DNA of 64,000 nt from Portunus trituberculatus (Eukaryota; Arthropoda; Malacostraca; Decapoda; Portunidae): NCBI RefSeq assembly GCF_017591435.1, contig NC_059303.1, positions 19,283,209 to 19,347,208 of the forward strand, read 5' to 3'. Made by a program: the position numbers and the translations under genes. A model generated the notes under the pieces. It saw only the letters and a program-made list of their open reading frames with translations, ran no database searches and was not told the DNA's origin. Below, in pieces: positions 12,338-25,788 of the stretch (its first letter is position 1; each line of letters opens with the position of its first letter).

Positions 12338-12756
12338 TATGTGCAGTCCCCATGAGTTAGAGGATTGTAGGTGGTTGGACACTTACCATTAACGTTTTAA
12401 AAGTAAATATTCGTCTGATATAATGTTGGAACAGGGTGTACAGAAAAAGTAAAAACTGACTGATTATTTATGTTGAAATTCTTGAAGTAGACGGTGTTTT
12501 CAATGTTTGAATTGTTTCAACAGTATACAGTTTAGTTCAGTATTTATGTTCACTTTTGCAGTTTTCACATTAAGCAATCCCTTCATGAACATATCCCTCA
12601 CATGAATTGAGAAATAAGAAAAGTCTTGATGGTTTATTACTCCAACAGAATGTCGTAATTTCTTTAATCTTTTGTATGAGGAAGTTTTAGCACTAAAGCC
12701 ATTTTGACGTCAGCAACTGTTCTCTGCAGGTGCTGCCCTCTGTGTTGTACACTCAT
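12338..12756. other. No gene recognised
   Basis: AT-rich sequence with no frame, repeat or terminal structure that I can name. It could be 3' flank of the minus-strand exon at 12757. Confidence 0.5.
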
Positions 12757-13092
12757 TTAAAACAGCTCATTTTGTTCTCCTGAAGGGCAGTCCAAAAACC
12801 AAGATAAAGGACACACATGTTGCTCTTCCACGATGTCATCATATTGCCCTTCTAACAGTGTTTTAATTTCCTTTATCTTTTCTTGTAGTGTTTTTACTTC
12901 CTGCTGGTACGGAAGCGCAGCCTGAGCCACCATCTCATGACAGAACCTCGAGAAGGGCAGGCTGTGCAACACTCCCTGGTGATACTGGTGGTAGTCTGGC
13001 TGTGTTGCAGCACTGTAATATGCATTCTGCAAAGTCGAAATTATTTTCTGTATTTTCTTCTCATTTACCCTCCAGCTCATGCATTTTCTCAA
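12757..13092 (-). CDS. Candidate terminal exon, unidentified gene
   Basis: A minus-strand open frame ends in TAA at 12757. From about residue 10 it reads like a real protein: a helix-rich segment (NEKKIQKIISTLQNAYYSAA), YHQGVLHSLPFSRFCHEM, then a coiled-coil-like stretch (ALPYQQEVKTLQEKIKEIKT, LLEGQYDDIVEE). An acceptor (GACTTTGCAG) precedes codon AAT at 13026, so the exon could start there in phase 0, or the frame could extend further upstream. I do not recognise the family. It may be the last exon of a gene whose other exons lie to the right (13910, 25789, 33903). Confidence 0.45.
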   Translation of the reverse strand: MRKCMSWRVNEKKIQKIISTLQNAYYSAATQPDYHQYHQGVLHSLPFSRFCHEMVAQAALPYQQEVKTLQEKIKEIKTLLEGQYDDIVEEQHVCPLSWFLDCPSGEQNELF

Positions 13093-13210
13093 TCATTCAT
13101 AAATGAATAATGAAAAATGCTAAACTAATTAATCAAATAGATAAATAAGCAAATTTACTAATAAAAACTGGTAAAGATTTCCAAATATAAATGAACAAAC
13201 AAATTACAAA

Positions 13211-13215
<5 letters not shown>

Positions 13216-13307
<92 letters not shown>
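13216..13307. repeat. (TG)n microsatellite
   Basis: A TG run directly at the 3' end of the minus-strand LINE fragment that follows. Confidence 0.97.
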
Positions 13308-13309
<2 letters not shown>

Positions 13310-13707
13310 ACCTAATTATGTTTTACAGGAAAAGAGGTATGCTCATGCTGCCCTGTCTCCATACCTATATTCATCCAGTTTAGCCTTAAAGTCACCTTTT
13401 GTCACTGTTCTCATTTCTCTGTCTTTTAAGATGTCTGTCATCCAATCCAGTATTTTTCCCTGTAAACCACCTATGTTTTTAATTTTCCATAGAAATTTTT
13501 GATGTGGTACTTTATCAGCTTTTTTTTTTAGATCCAGGTGGATACAGTCTGCCCATCTGTACCTCTCCTGAATTACGTATATCTATTGCTCTACTGTAGA
13601 AACTCAATAAGTTTGTGACACAAGATCTTCCACTTCTGAAACCAAACTGTTGTCCAGTTATTACATGTGACTTTTCTAGCTGTTGCATCCATCTGTCTTT
13701 AACTGTT

Positions 13708-13712
<5 letters not shown>
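13308..13712 (-). mobile_element. CR1-clade LINE fragment with internal deletion
   Basis: The minus strand encodes SHVITGQQFGFRSGRSCVTN and LLSFYSRAID, then LDLKKK, KNIGGLQGKILDWM-like sequence, and jumps to a 3' end (FKAKLDEYRYGDRAA, then a TAGGTAAACACAC tail). The polymerase core and thumb are deleted. A second TG run (13713-13788) interrupts the RT upstream. It belongs to the same family as the LINE at 41860. Confidence 0.75.

Positions 13713-13788
<76 letters not shown>
13713..13788. repeat. (TG)n microsatellite
   Basis: About 76 bases of TG repeat at the upstream edge of the LINE fragment. Confidence 0.97.
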
Positions 13789-13792
<4 letters not shown>

Positions 13793-13909
13793 TCATTGTG
13801 CAATCTCGTAGAAGCACTGTTAGGGCTAGTTCGCCTCGATTGTCTCACACCAGCAGTACAAGGACACCCAAGCCCTTTCCACATCTATATAGCTTTTTTA
13901 GAGACTCAC

Positions 13910-13989
13910 CACTGAAGGAGCAGTCTTTATTTCCACCACCCAAGCATCCACGACACGTCTTGATGGAATTGCGCGATGAGCCCTTACTC
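13910..13989 (-). CDS. Candidate internal exon, Cys-containing
   Basis: On the minus strand an acceptor TTGAACAG and a donor GTG|GTGAGTC enclose 80 bases. In phase they read SKGSSRNSIKTCRGCLGGG then NKDCSFS. The short length makes chance possible. The incoming phase (two bases needed upstream) fits the donor of the exon at 33903, and the outgoing phase is 1. Not recognised. Confidence 0.3.
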
Positions 13990-14390
13990 CTGTTCAAGTG
14001 CAGTGCAGCAATGTTAGTCACCTCATCTCAGACATGATGATAAATGATAAATAATTATGGCAATTATTGATCTGTTTAGAATATATTCACAGCTCAAGAT
14101 CAGAAAAGACTGATTTTTGCTTCTTGAGTCACATTGTGTGAGGTGTATATACATTTCTTATACTCTTGGAAGAGTATTGTTGTAGGTGTGCACGCCACTC
14201 TATGCTAAGAAAATATATTCACTTACTGTCATATATGTACTTAGGGAAAGACTTTTTCACAGAGGGAGAAATAAGTGGGAGATGATGTAAGAGGGGAACA
14301 CCTACCTGATCTTGACCTGGTTACTGTTGCTAGAGTAGTTTTTTTATGTTCTATTTTGCTGCGTGGTGCAATTATTTATTTTGCCATTGT
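13990..14390. other. No gene recognised
   Basis: Unique AT-rich DNA with no recognisable coding or repeat structure. Confidence 0.5.
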
Positions 14391-14537
<147 letters not shown>

Positions 14538-15565
14538 TTTACCTAGCTGTATTGTACAGGGTTCAAGCGGGGCTCATAGTGTCTTGTCTCCATGTCTCCA
14601 TTTATCCAATTTTTCCTTAAAGTTATGCACATTATGTGCTGTAACAACCTCATTATTCAATGCATTCCACTTCTCCACCGTTCTATGTGGAAAACTGTAT
14701 TTTCCAAATCCCTTCACACACTGCCGCATCCTGATCTTTACATATCCTCTTGTTCTTTTATCTCCTTCTGTCACCAGTACCAGGTCTTCCATGTCTATCT
14801 TTTTAATGCCATTGACTATCTTGTACATTGTTATTAGGTTTTCTCATTCTCTTCTATCTTGTAAGGTTGGTAGTCCCATTTCCTTCAACCATTCTTCATA
14901 TGTTAGGTCCTTTAGTTCCAGTACCATCTTTGTAGCAATCTTCTGTATCCATTCTAGTCTTCTTATATCTTTTTAGAGCTCGAAGACCACACCACAGCTA
15001 CGTATTCCAACTTTGGATGTATCAAAGAGATGTTCCACCATGCCATAACCATACTGCACATCCTCCACACATATATTATCACTCCCCCTCCCCCTTTACT
15101 TTTCCTGTCTTTTCTCCAGATATTATATCCCTCTTTAACCCTTATATTCCGGCGATCGTATATGAACGATTGCATCAGTGTGTCCGTAGCGACGGCGATC
15201 ATTCTCATAATCAAGAATTTTCGCGCCTCATGTTTGAGCTCCACACGCAGTTTCTCAAGTCAGATGCAAGTGGAAGTATCTGGCTTCTTTTTCCACACGT
15301 AGTTTTGCCACTAGCTCTGTATATTTAACTAAGCTATTCTCCCATTCTGAGGGCGACACTTGGCAACCTTAGCGACCCGCCGTGTCGAAAGCACCCCGAT
15401 AAGAGCGAAGGGACGTCTCAGTTCATAACTCACTATGGAACAAGACAGATAATTTTTATTTAGCAGTGCTTCTGAGCCTGACTACAGTGACAGTGATTAT
15501 GAGGAAGAAACTGAAGAAAGCGAAGATAGCAGTAGTGAAGACTCGGAAAATGATTCAGAGGAGAG

Positions 15566-16974
15566 ATACCCAACATGGCTTTAGATCAGGGAGGTCCTGT
15601 CTTACAAATTTGCTTGATATCTTAGAATATATTACCAAGGAGTTAGATGATGGAAATAGCATAGATGTTATATATCTAGATTTTAGCAAGGCGTTTGATA
15701 AGGTACCGCATAGTGTACAAATTGAGACTACATGGGATAGGGGGTAGGTTAGTTGATTGGATTAGTGAATGGCTTTCTGATAGGAAACAGAGAGTAGTAT
15801 TAAATGGGGCAATGTCTGAGTGGAAGGAAGTGGTTAGTGGGGTACCCCAAGGATCAGTGCTAGGACCTCTTCTTTTCTTGGTGTACATTAACGATTTAGA
15901 TATAGGAATTAGTAACAAAGTATCAAAGTTTGCAGATGATACTAAGATAGCATGTGCAGTACAGGGTGAAAAGGACAATTACAGAATACAACGAGACCTG
16001 GACAGGCTGATAGCATGGGCAGACAGGTGGCAGATGGAGTTTAATTCTAAAAGTGTCAGGTTATGCATTTAGGTAAAGACAACACAAACTTTAACTATGA
16101 GATGGAGGGATGTTGGCTAGAGGCAGTAGAGGAAGGAAAGGATTTAGGAGTAGTGATAGACAGGACTATGAAATTTTCAAAGCAATGTTTAGAAGCAAGA
16201 AATAGGGCAAATAGGATCCTGGGTTTTATAAATAGAAATGTTAGTTATAAAAGTAAGGAAGTGGTGCGTAGCTTATATAATTCCTATGTTAGGCCCCATT
16301 TAGAGTATTGCATACAGGCCTGGTCACCCCATTATAGGCAGGATATCAACATGTTAGAAGCAGTTCAGAGAAGAGCAACTAGGATGATACCAGCATTAAA
16401 GCGCCTGGAGTATAGAGATAGATTAAAAGAATTAAACATGTTTTCATTTGAGAGGAGATGTATAAGAGGGGATATGATAGAGTTATTTAAAATGTTCTCA
16501 GATACAAACTACATAGATGTGAGATCTTTCTTTACCTTAGAGGAGGGAAGTAGGACTAGAAATCATGGCAGGAAGATTAGAAAGCAAGGCTGCAGGTTAG
16601 ATATAAGAAAAGAGAGGGTTGTAAATAGCACTAGTTTGACAATGTTTAAAAACAGATTAGATAAGCACTTAAATTTATTAGATTTATAATTATGCATAGC
16701 GCTGCATGATAGTTTTTATAAGAAATTTACTATAGTTAAACAAGACATGATCCCCATGTATGGGGATCACAGATTGTAGAGGAATTCGCTGCAGGACTTA
16801 GCCCTGTTAATGGGCCAAATATTTATAATTAGTATATAATGTATTGTGTACTTGTAAGTGTATCTTTAAGTACTGATGAGGAGGTCGCTGTGCGACTGAT
16901 ACAGGATAACCTAGATGGGCCCTGGTGGCCCTTTGTTATCCTATTATTTATGTTATGTTATGTTATGTTATCCA
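15566..16974 (+). pseudogene. CR1-clade LINE reverse transcriptase, 5' truncated
   Basis: Encodes the RT from QHGFRSGRSCLTNLLDI through YLDFSKAFDKVPH, GVPQGSVLGPLLFLVYINDL, KFADDTKIA (FADD catalytic box), then RPHLEYCIQAWSPHYRQD and AVQRRATRMIPALKRLEY, the arrangement of chicken CR1. There are frameshifts near 15715 and 16060. A ~300-bp 3' UTR contains a GGGCCCTGGTGGCCC hairpin and ends in (TTATG)n. The element sits inside the piggyBac transposase frame. Confidence 0.9.
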
Positions 16975-17190
16975 CCTGTTTTCTCAGAACAGAGAGAAGA
17001 CAGAGATAGTGGTGATGGAGAACAGACTCCAAACATCGTATTGAAAACCCAGAGTGACTCACGGAGATGCAGGCGTGCCTCTCGTGTTCTGGGAAAACGA
17101 TCAAGGGGGCGTGTGTGTGTGTGTGAGAGAGAGAGAGAGATGATACCTACATGTTATTTGCTTGAAACTTGATATGAAAAGGGGTGAAAG

Positions 17191-17405
<215 letters not shown>

Positions 17406-18471
17406 GCGGTGTCATCGCTCACCGAGCTGTTTCTGCTTGACAGATCACACAGCGGGCGGAAGAGGAATCCTTGAAATAAGGCAATAACTAAACTTTCAGA
17501 GGTCACATCAAGCTAGAAAGTACATCATTGTATTCATAATAAAAAAGAGAAAATAATTATTAGTATTCAAACAGTCTTCTGGCAATTTCTAGGTTTACCA
17601 TTTTTACCTGTCATGGGATATTGGAAAATAGTTTAATCACCGGAACATAAAGGTTAAGGTTAACATGGATCTCCGCTTTTAGTTTTGTTTAAACGATACA
17701 CATTACATCCGGCTTTTTCTCTTTCAAATAATCCCTAACTTCTAATATGCTGGATAACAAGCCATCTATATTAATTTCTTGTCTCCTCCATGATCTCCTC
17801 CTTCTTCCATAGATATAAGTCTCATATCTAGAACCCTACAGTAGAATTTTTTTTTTTTTTTATCAATCTCCGTCCTTTTCTCGTTTTTTTTTTTCCTTAG
17901 CTTCATTTCTTAGCACTTTCTCTTTTTCCCTCTTCTCCAGGTTCATATCTCTTTTTATCCATATATCTTTTTGTTCAGTATTATCCGCCAGCTTCCCTTT
18001 CCTTGTCATAATTTCCTCCACCGCCACCGCGATCTCACTCTCACTTTCATTGGTCTCTTACCCCCTTCACTAAATCTTCCCAACCTAATCACTTCCTCCT
18101 CTTCCTGGTCCAACTCCTCTGTGCTGCTCTGTACCTGTCTGATAATAGTTTTGGGCAATGCTCTCTCTCTCTCTTCTCTATGAACTTGTTTCTATTTTCT
18201 TTTTTCCTTCATTCCAAAAATCAAGAAACATTTCCTCTTATCCACTGTATCTCTCACTAGATATTCTTTCTCCTTAATTACTTTTATAACAGCGTCTTTT
18301 GTATTTTCCTGAATTTGCCTCTTTACTACCTCTGAAAATTTAACTTTTTCCTCTTCCTCTTCCTGTTTCTATGCATTTCGTAATTCCTTTAGTTTGTTTT
18401 CTCCCATTCCATTTTCTACTCTGTCCTCGATCCCATCCTGTACTTTTTTTCTGTAGGCACCTTAAGGAGTC

Positions 18472-18508
18472 TTCATAGTCGTGACTACTTCATAGTCACG
18501 ACTATGAA
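18472..18508. repeat. Perfect 16-bp stem hairpin
   Basis: TTCATAGTCGTGACTA and TAGTCACGACTATGAA are exact complements around a 5-base loop (CTTCA). The hairpin lies inside the LINE remnant just before the CT microsatellite. Confidence 0.9.
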
Positions 18509-18521
18509 AACTCTAGTACAG

Positions 18522-18643
<122 letters not shown>

Positions 18644-18966
18644 TCAATCCCTGATTGATTACATTGACTTTCTCACATTTGACTAATCTCAATCTCAGCT
18701 CTGTGTTTTCTGTTTTCAGTCTGTCCTGCTTGTCCATTAACTCGACATCACTTCCTTCATGTACCTTATCTCTCTTTCCACATTTATTAGCCTCCTCATA
18801 TTGCCTCTTTCATCTCTAAATCTAGAAAAGTCCTTATCCATATTATCCTCAGTCAATCTCCTCAGTCCAACAGGTGTTCAATAAATCGCTGATTTTCACA
18901 ACATGGCGCTTGCTTTGATGTCACCCAGTTCCATTTCTCCATATTTTCGTCTATATGGTATCCAAA

Positions 18967-19000
18967 GTATGTGTCATAAGGAGAACCTTATGACACATAC
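18967..19000. repeat. Perfect 15-bp stem hairpin
   Basis: GTATGTGTCATAAGG and CCTTATGACACATAC are exact complements around the loop AGAA. It lies at the upstream edge of the minus-strand LINE. Confidence 0.9.
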
Positions 19001-19065
19001 GTCTAGGTCAGGTTGCAACGCTCGCTGAAGTGCTTTCCCTGGGAGCTGCTTAGTAACGTCGTGAC

Positions 19066-19067
<2 letters not shown>

Positions 19068-19109
<42 letters not shown>
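19068..19109. repeat. (TG)n microsatellite
   Basis: A TG run of about 42 bases. Confidence 0.95.
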
Positions 19110-19110
<1 letters not shown>

Positions 19111-20305
19111 TATCTTCAGGTGGTTTTATTTTTTCTATTTATTTATTTTTTTCTATAGTTGTGTAACGGTTTCTTTGAATCATCACTTGCGTTTAAAATC
19201 CATTAGAATGCTACTTGTATAGTATAATAACAATGTGTTTGAGTTGTTTGCTCGTTACGTGTTATATTTAATTTACATTTTGTTATGAAGAAACTAACTC
19301 TTTTAGGTGAGGTCATTCAGACTTATTGACTAAAGTACATATAGGGAAAGGTCTACTGCATGTGGTTTCAGTGCGTCTTCCACTTTTTTACCTCTGCTAC
19401 CTTGCTATTCACTGTCTTGACAGAATGGATAGACAGAGCAGCAGAGCACAATGGCTGGTGATTAAGGGTTGTGACAAGAATAACAACACCTACCACAAGA
19501 AGAGTGGGGCAGAATGGTGTCCCACAAGATGTTGACAAGTCCCTGGACAAATGTAGATATCAAGTGGTCAGGACAGATAATTCCCTCCACACGACCCTCT
19601 TGTCCAATGCCTAGGTAGGCCGCCCCACGCCGCCCACTGTTAAGCAGGGCTACCACTGCCTGGGGAGACCAATATAAGTATATTGTTAAACACACGCGTG
19701 CACATGCTCTGACGTACCACTCTAAACTTTTCCACGTCTTCATAGACTTCCAACCTTTTAGGAAGTAATAGCTCACACAGGAAAGCCACAGAACGTGTAA
19801 TTTCTGGTCTCTAAAAATTTTTATTGGGACAAAGCAAACTTAGTACTGCTTAATACATAAAAAAACTCAATTCCTTCATTTATCAACTCGACACGACCTT
19901 CTAGATAGCTATCCCCTATTCTTCAATGATATTCAACTCCCACCCTTTGCTACACTGAATACCCTCAATCAGTCCGTTACTTGTAGTGATGTAATCTAAA
20001 CTGGAAACTTAATATCTCATTATTTAAGCATCGCCAAAATGTATTCGCAGTTGTTGACAGTTGGAGCCACTCCTTCAGAGCTGCAGCAGCAATAAGTACT
20101 TTTATCACTGCATTTCATCAACAAAAATTTTTTTTTTTTTTTATCTTTAAAATCCCAGATACTGCTACCATATAATGTTTAGTCAGTAGTTACATATATT
20201 GGCCACTGGTACATGTAATCATAACGTGTATAAAGGTGTTAATTGGGCTACCCTCATGACATAAAGCACTCACTCAAGCTCCTCAGTATGATAAAAAAGA
20301 ATTGT
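19110..20305. other. No gene recognised
   Basis: Mostly AT-rich. A compositionally distinct GC-richer piece near 19610-19670 (CCGCCCCACGCCGCCC) may be a repeat fragment, but I see no coding frame or terminal structure. Confidence 0.45.
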
Positions 20306-20478
20306 TCACATCACTGGACATAGTGTACACACTCTTTCCCCAGATTTATAATGCAGGTCCTCAGTGTCACAACACACACACTGCAGTCCGATTTTGTAGG
20401 CGGTGCAAGAAATGTTAGTGGCAGGAACTTTGGGATTGCAACAGACTGAAGATACACTCATAGTTTGAGTTTCCTGAG
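20306..20478 (-). CDS. Candidate terminal exon, Cys-rich, unidentified
   Basis: The minus strand after an acceptor-like CATTCTCAG reads ETQTMSVSSVCCNPKVPATN, a linker, then CVCCDTEDLHYKSGERVC and TLCPVM before a stop. The paired cysteines look zinc-binding. A family-A/B SINE lies just upstream. I cannot assign a family, and coding status rests on composition only. Confidence 0.3.
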
Positions 20479-20533
20479 AATGAACATGGTCAGTGATCCA
20501 CTGATCAGACGATGTGGGCCTTGTTGTTGTTTT

Positions 20534-20812
20534 GGAAGTGGTGACATAGTGGATAAGGTGGTGAGTGTGGGATCGGAAAGACATCCATGCGTAGGTTTGA
20601 ATCCCACCATGTACAACCTTGAAACTTTGCCATTTGTCGAGTTCTAGGTGGTTACACCAAAAATGCGCTTGGGTGGCAATATGGGCCCTAATATGGGTAC
20701 CACTATAAATAAAATTGACTGTGCCACTAATGGGTGGAAGCTGAATAGCACTTCCCATACATACTCTTCAAGTATGCCTACAGGCGCTATAGGCCATAAC
20801 AAAAAAAAAAAA
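20534..20812 (+). mobile_element. tRNA-derived SINE, family B, copy 1
   Basis: The tRNA-like head has an A-box region (GACATAGTGGATAAGGTGG) and B box GGTTTGAATCCC. The body includes GTGGTTACACCAAAAATGCG and CAGGCGCTATAGGCC and ends in poly-A. Copies at 48081 (+) and 56577 (-) share head, body and end. This one lacks about 40 bases after GTCGAG. Confidence 0.88.
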
Positions 20813-21341
20813 CTAATAGCAATTTGCAAACCATCTGATCAAGTAGCAAGCCACCATTGTAAGGTGACTGTCATATGCCCTTAATAAGAGAGGCATGCCC
20901 ACACTTAAGACAGGTTCACACGTGCCAATTTGCTAGTTTTTTTTTTTTTTTTTTTACCTAGAGTTTCCGACTCATCCCTTCTAGTCAGTGTCAAACGTAG
21001 TGCTTGCAAAGTATCGACTAGTTGGTGCCTTGGCGGGAAGTGAATGTAAACAAACAGCTAGCCACCAAGACGTCCTCCTTCAGTAACGATGGTGAAGTTG
21101 TGGTTGGTTTTCTTTTGTCGTACCGGAAGAGTCAATAGAAAAGAAAATGCCTGTGGATACGTCCCTGGCTAAGTAGAAGGAAACAAAAGAGTTTCTACTA
21201 CACTCTAAATTAGCTTACATTTGTCATAAGAAAAATGTTGATCTTAAGATTATGCACAATTGCGATCACATTAAATCCTGACAAATCTTCAATCCTCACC
21301 TCCAACAACGCCCTGCATTGAGGGAAACTGTTCTTGTAGAG

Positions 21342-21730
21342 CAGTGGTTCTCAAACTATGGGTCGCGACCCAAAGTTGGGTCGCGAGATCAATTTTGATG
21401 GGTCGCAGGGACACAGGAACATTAACATACTTTCAGTGTCTCAGTGTATTTCAGTTACTAAATTGAATTATTATTCTTTAACCACAAATTACTTTTGTTA
21501 TGTATGTTCATCTTCCCCCACCTCCCTCCTCCTGGGCACCACGTAATGGTGTCTCTGACAGGAATGACTCCTGTATCAAACGCGTATGTTGGACTGGCAG
21601 TGGGCCCATGCAGGCTCGTGTATATAACTATAAATCATTGTACATTTTCTTTCTCTTTACCTTACTCTGGGTCGCGAAGGAATGAAATGTTCCAAATAGG
21701 GTCGCTCATGAAAACGTTTGAGAACCACTG
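21342..21730. mobile_element. Non-autonomous hAT (Charlie-like), 389 bp
   Basis: Ends CAGTGGTTCTCAAACTATGG and CGTTTGAGAACCACTG are inverted repeats typical of Charlie-type hAT. The 8-bp duplication TTGTAGAG flanks it exactly (21334-21341, 21731-21738). Subterminal GGGTCGCGACCC is palindromic. Confidence 0.95.
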
Positions 21731-21767
21731 TTGTAGAGTGATAGCTATTTCGTCGAATGACGATTTG

Positions 21768-21769
<2 letters not shown>

Positions 21770-21812
<43 letters not shown>
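21770..21812. repeat. Poly-T tract
   Basis: About 43 T residues within the Harbinger-like region. Confidence 0.95.
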
Positions 21813-21815
<3 letters not shown>

Positions 21816-22798
21816 GTTTAATTCATTTCTGGGGTCCCAGATGTGTTCTTGCCCCCACCAACTTTTAACATCTCTATACCTGGAGACCACATTTTCTTAG
21901 CTTACTCCATGACGTAAATAAAGTCGCAAATTGACTAGCAAGACCAACATGATGGTATTTATTTTGCGACTGCTTTTGCAGTCGCTAGGCGCCGATTGCG
22001 AGTCGGAAACTCTACGTACGTAGAAATAGAAAAAAAAGTGGCAAATTGGCATGTGTGAACCCGCTTTAATTCATTTCTGGGGTCACAGATGTGTTCTTTT
22101 TCTCTCACCAACTCTAACATCTTCTCTATCTCTAGAGACCACATTTTCAAAGCTTATTCCGTGACATCACAACATAAATAAAGTCGCAATTGGCCAGCAA
22201 GAACATATTGTTATGCCGTCCCCACGTCCTCACAGCCTCTACAGCCCCGGCAGGAACTCACTTACCACAGTGGCAACCCAGGAAAGCGCAGGACAGGACA
22301 GCAACAGACACAGGGATACTTCTAGGCGAAGATTCGTGGCTAGCAAGGGGAAGCAAGGCACAAACATACACCCAGAATCAACAGACTTACTCAGAGGCAG
22401 GGTAACAGGAAACATTTGGCATTATTCCTCTAGTTTACTGGCACAGAAAGCAATACAGTACAAGGTGGCACAGAGAGCACTTACATTACACAGTTATATA
22501 CAAGTGCAGTGAAATGACAGTGGCGGGCAGTGGACAGCAGGGACAGGGGGCAGGACAGCGTCTCGTCGCGTATTCTGTCTCAGCAACGTCTTGTCCTCAG
22601 GAGAGAGAGTGGGCGGCAGAAGAGAGCTGTCTCAGCAATGTCTTGTCCTCAAGGAAGAATTGGAGCTAGAAGAGAGCTGGTGGCAGACAAGCATCAAGAG
22701 CAAGGTTGAAGAAAAGCCCCAGAGCATTCGTTGATGATAGCGGGTACAAAATACCCACACGGGCTATGGTGGCCCGTTCTGTTCTTGTTTCTCTCTTC

Positions 22799-23663
22799 TT
22801 AGCGTCGCTGGTGCCGCTTTTTCTTGCCGTTCTGACTGTGGTCATTGCCGGAAGAGTCGCTGGTCTTGGTGGAGCTCTTAAGGAAGTCGGCAATAAGTTT
22901 ATCGCAGCTTGGGAAGTAGTTCTTGGTGGGCGGTGCATCCTCCTGGTTGAAAAAGGTGTCCCACTGCCACTGGCTGATGTCCTTGGTGGTTGTGGCAGCG
23001 TCAGGGGTGGTCTTCATATCCTTTGCTTGCCGGCCTTCTTTAGGTGCAGGGGAAGCAGTGGTGTGGTGAGGCAGGTCTGTGGTGTGGCTCTGTAGGCTTG
23101 TGTCGGTACCTACCACATCCACGACCTCGTTCTCTTCCTCTTCCTCCTCGGTGCCCGTTCCTTCCTCCATACGGTCTTCGTGGCGAGGTTCTTCTTTGGG
23201 CGGCTGGCGTCTTCTCTGGGTCTTCTGAGCGCGATGGCGTGTGGTGGTGAAAGCTTCCTCAGGGATGCTAATGGTAGGAAGCCCGTTGTGCTTCAGCAGA
23301 AGCGGTATCAAGGTCTGCTAGGCGGCGGGTGTTGTTGCCTGCGAGCACTTGTGCCGTGCAGATGCAAGCTTTCATCCTGAACTCCGCTTCTGATGCTTTC
23401 CCGGCCTTGGGAGACGATTTAGGTCAGGGAGGAGGGCGTTCTTGGTTGCCATCCCTGGTGACCTCTCTGGCCTCAGATCCCTTCTTCTCCTTGAAGCTGG
23501 TGAAGGTGGCGTTGTCTCCTTCTCGGGGAAGCGCTTTCCTGAAGGATCTCTTCAGGCCAGAGTAGTGAATAAAGAAGTCTTTGTTGGCTACGGAATCACG
23601 AATGAAGCCGTAGCCAGACTTCCTGTTGTACCACTTGAAGGTACCCTGGTGTTGAGCTGCCAT
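22799..23663 (-). pseudogene. Cold-shock-domain (Y-box-like) protein gene, frameshifted
   Basis: ATG at 23663 opens 80 codons, [20 protein letters not shown] then [17 protein letters not shown], with nucleic-acid-binding motifs RNP1 (KSGYGFI) and RNP2 (DFFIHYS), and EGDNATFTSF, KKGSEAREVT at the domain end. A TGA follows at 23424. In other frames the sequence continues with apparent coding character (MKACICTAQVLAGNN) and finally a 170-codon frame with an acidic run, DISQWQWDTFFNQEDAPP and a basic C-terminus (NGKKKRHQRR). Two frame changes would be needed to join them. It has no introns and sits inside an LTR about 50 bases after the expected start site. Captured host cDNA or an LTR-specific gene are both possible. 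Confidence 0.6.
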
Positions 23664-23712
23664 CGCAGTGTTCGCGCTCTCGCTTGCCTGAGAGTAATGC
23701 CCGCGGCCCCAG

Positions 23713-24517
<805 letters not shown>

Positions 24518-24539
24518 GGCCCCAGAGCAAAGCTGCGAC

Positions 24540-24612
24540 CAGCGTTTATACCCCTTGCTCCACTCCTATTGGCTCATCCACGAGCCAATCACGGCTGGAT
24601 TATCCCCCTGCT
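24540..24612 (-). promoter_or_regulatory. LTR promoter: TATA and paired CCAAT boxes
   Basis: On the minus strand GTGATTGGCTCGTGG and GATGAGCCAATAGG give one inverted and one direct CCAAT box. These are followed ~25 bases later by GGGGTATAAACGC (TATA, near 24546-24553). The same order occurs in the other LTR near 2130-2180. Confidence 0.6.
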
Positions 24613-24725
24613 TCCTGTCGCCGCACATCCGGTACCCCTCAATACCACTTCTGAAACCAAAAGCAATGCTACCAACGTGCCAGCACTGCCAAACGCTGTC
24701 TACCCCACTCTGCGTCGCCGCAACA

Positions 24726-25203
24726 CTGGTCCCAGATGTGTACTTTTCCCCTCACCAACTATAATATCTTCTCTTTATCTGGAGACCACATTTTCTAAAC
24801 TTGCTCCGTGACGTCACAACTAGCAAGACCAACATGTTGGTTTTTATTTTGCGACTGCTTTTGCAGTCGTTAGGCGCTGACTGCGAGTCAAAAACTCTAC
24901 GTACGTAAAAAAAAAAAAAAAAAAAAAAAAAAACTGGCACATGTGAACCCGCTTTAATTTCTGGGATCACAGATGTGTTCTTTTTCTCTCACCAACTGTA
25001 ACATCTAATCTATCCCTGGAGACCACATTTTCAAAGCTTACTCCGTGACATCATTACGTAAATAAAGTCGCAATCGGCTTGCGAGAATTAAGTTGGTCTT
25101 GATTTGCGACTGCTTTTTGCAGTCGCTAGGCGCCAATTGCGAGTAGGAAACTATGTACGTAAAAAAAAATCAGTCCCAAATTGGCACATGTGAACCTGCC
25201 TTT
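24726..25203 (+). mobile_element. PIF/Harbinger-like 3' units in tandem
   Basis: Two ~240-bp units, each running from CAGATGTGT through GGAGACCACATTTT and the hairpin GCGACTGCTTTTGCAGTCG to a terminal repeat GGCACATGTGAACC (ends near 24951 and 25203), each followed by TTA. They repeat the units at 21818-22208. Confidence 0.65.
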
Positions 25204-25496
25204 AGCCAGGGACGTATTCACAATAATTTTCTTTTCTGTTGGCTCTTCTGGTAGGCCAAAAGAGCAACCACAGCTTCAGCATCATCACTGGAGGGAGACA
25301 AACAGTGAACAGTGAACATTTTGGTGGGTAGCTGTTGTTTGTTTACATTCACTTCCCGCCAAGGTGCCTTGTCAATACTTTGTATGCACTATGTCTGACA
25401 CTTTCCAACTAGAAGGGATGAGTCGGAAACTCTATGTACGTAAAAAATAAAAATAAAAAAAACAGTCCTAAATTGGCATATGTGAACCGCCTTTAG
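25204..25496 (-). mobile_element. PIF/Harbinger-like 5' end, inverted
   Basis: Reverse-complement relative of 20909-21175: terminal GGCGGTTCACATATGCC at the right end, GAGTTTCCGACTCATCCC, then a transposase-start-like WPTRRANRKENYCEYV. Its inner end abuts a terminal repeat at 25203. Confidence 0.6.
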
Positions 25497-25788
25497 GTAA
25501 CCTCTTACGTGAGAAAATGTAGGTACTCCAGTGTGTCACTGTCACAGTTACCAGAGATGTTACAAAATTATCCTTTACATTTTGCATCCATAAAAAAGAC
25601 AAATAGATAAGAATAAAATTGCATAGAAATGTTTACAGTAATTACATGGAACATTAATAAAACATGGAAATAAAATAATAAGGAAACTAAATCGGAAAAT
25701 GAGCGTGAGTCCTTCTGTCACCTGTCCACTGCCTCAAAGTTCATCTACAAATCATTACTTTTTTTCTCTCTTTTTATGAACGACTTAC

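Larger units (their letters stand above)
20909..22208. mobile_element. PIF/Harbinger-like units with a hAT insertion
   Basis: After TTA, the terminal repeat AGACAGGTTCACACGTGCC (20909) starts an element whose early part encodes, across frames, SYRKSQ and WIRPWLSRRKQKSFYYTL, resembling the Trp-rich N-terminus of Harbinger transposases. From ~21818 a ~250-bp 3' unit with hairpin GCGACTGCTTTTGCAGTCGC ends in CATGTGTGAACCCGCT plus TTA near 22068. A second unit begins and is cut off at 22208 by an LTR. Confidence 0.65.
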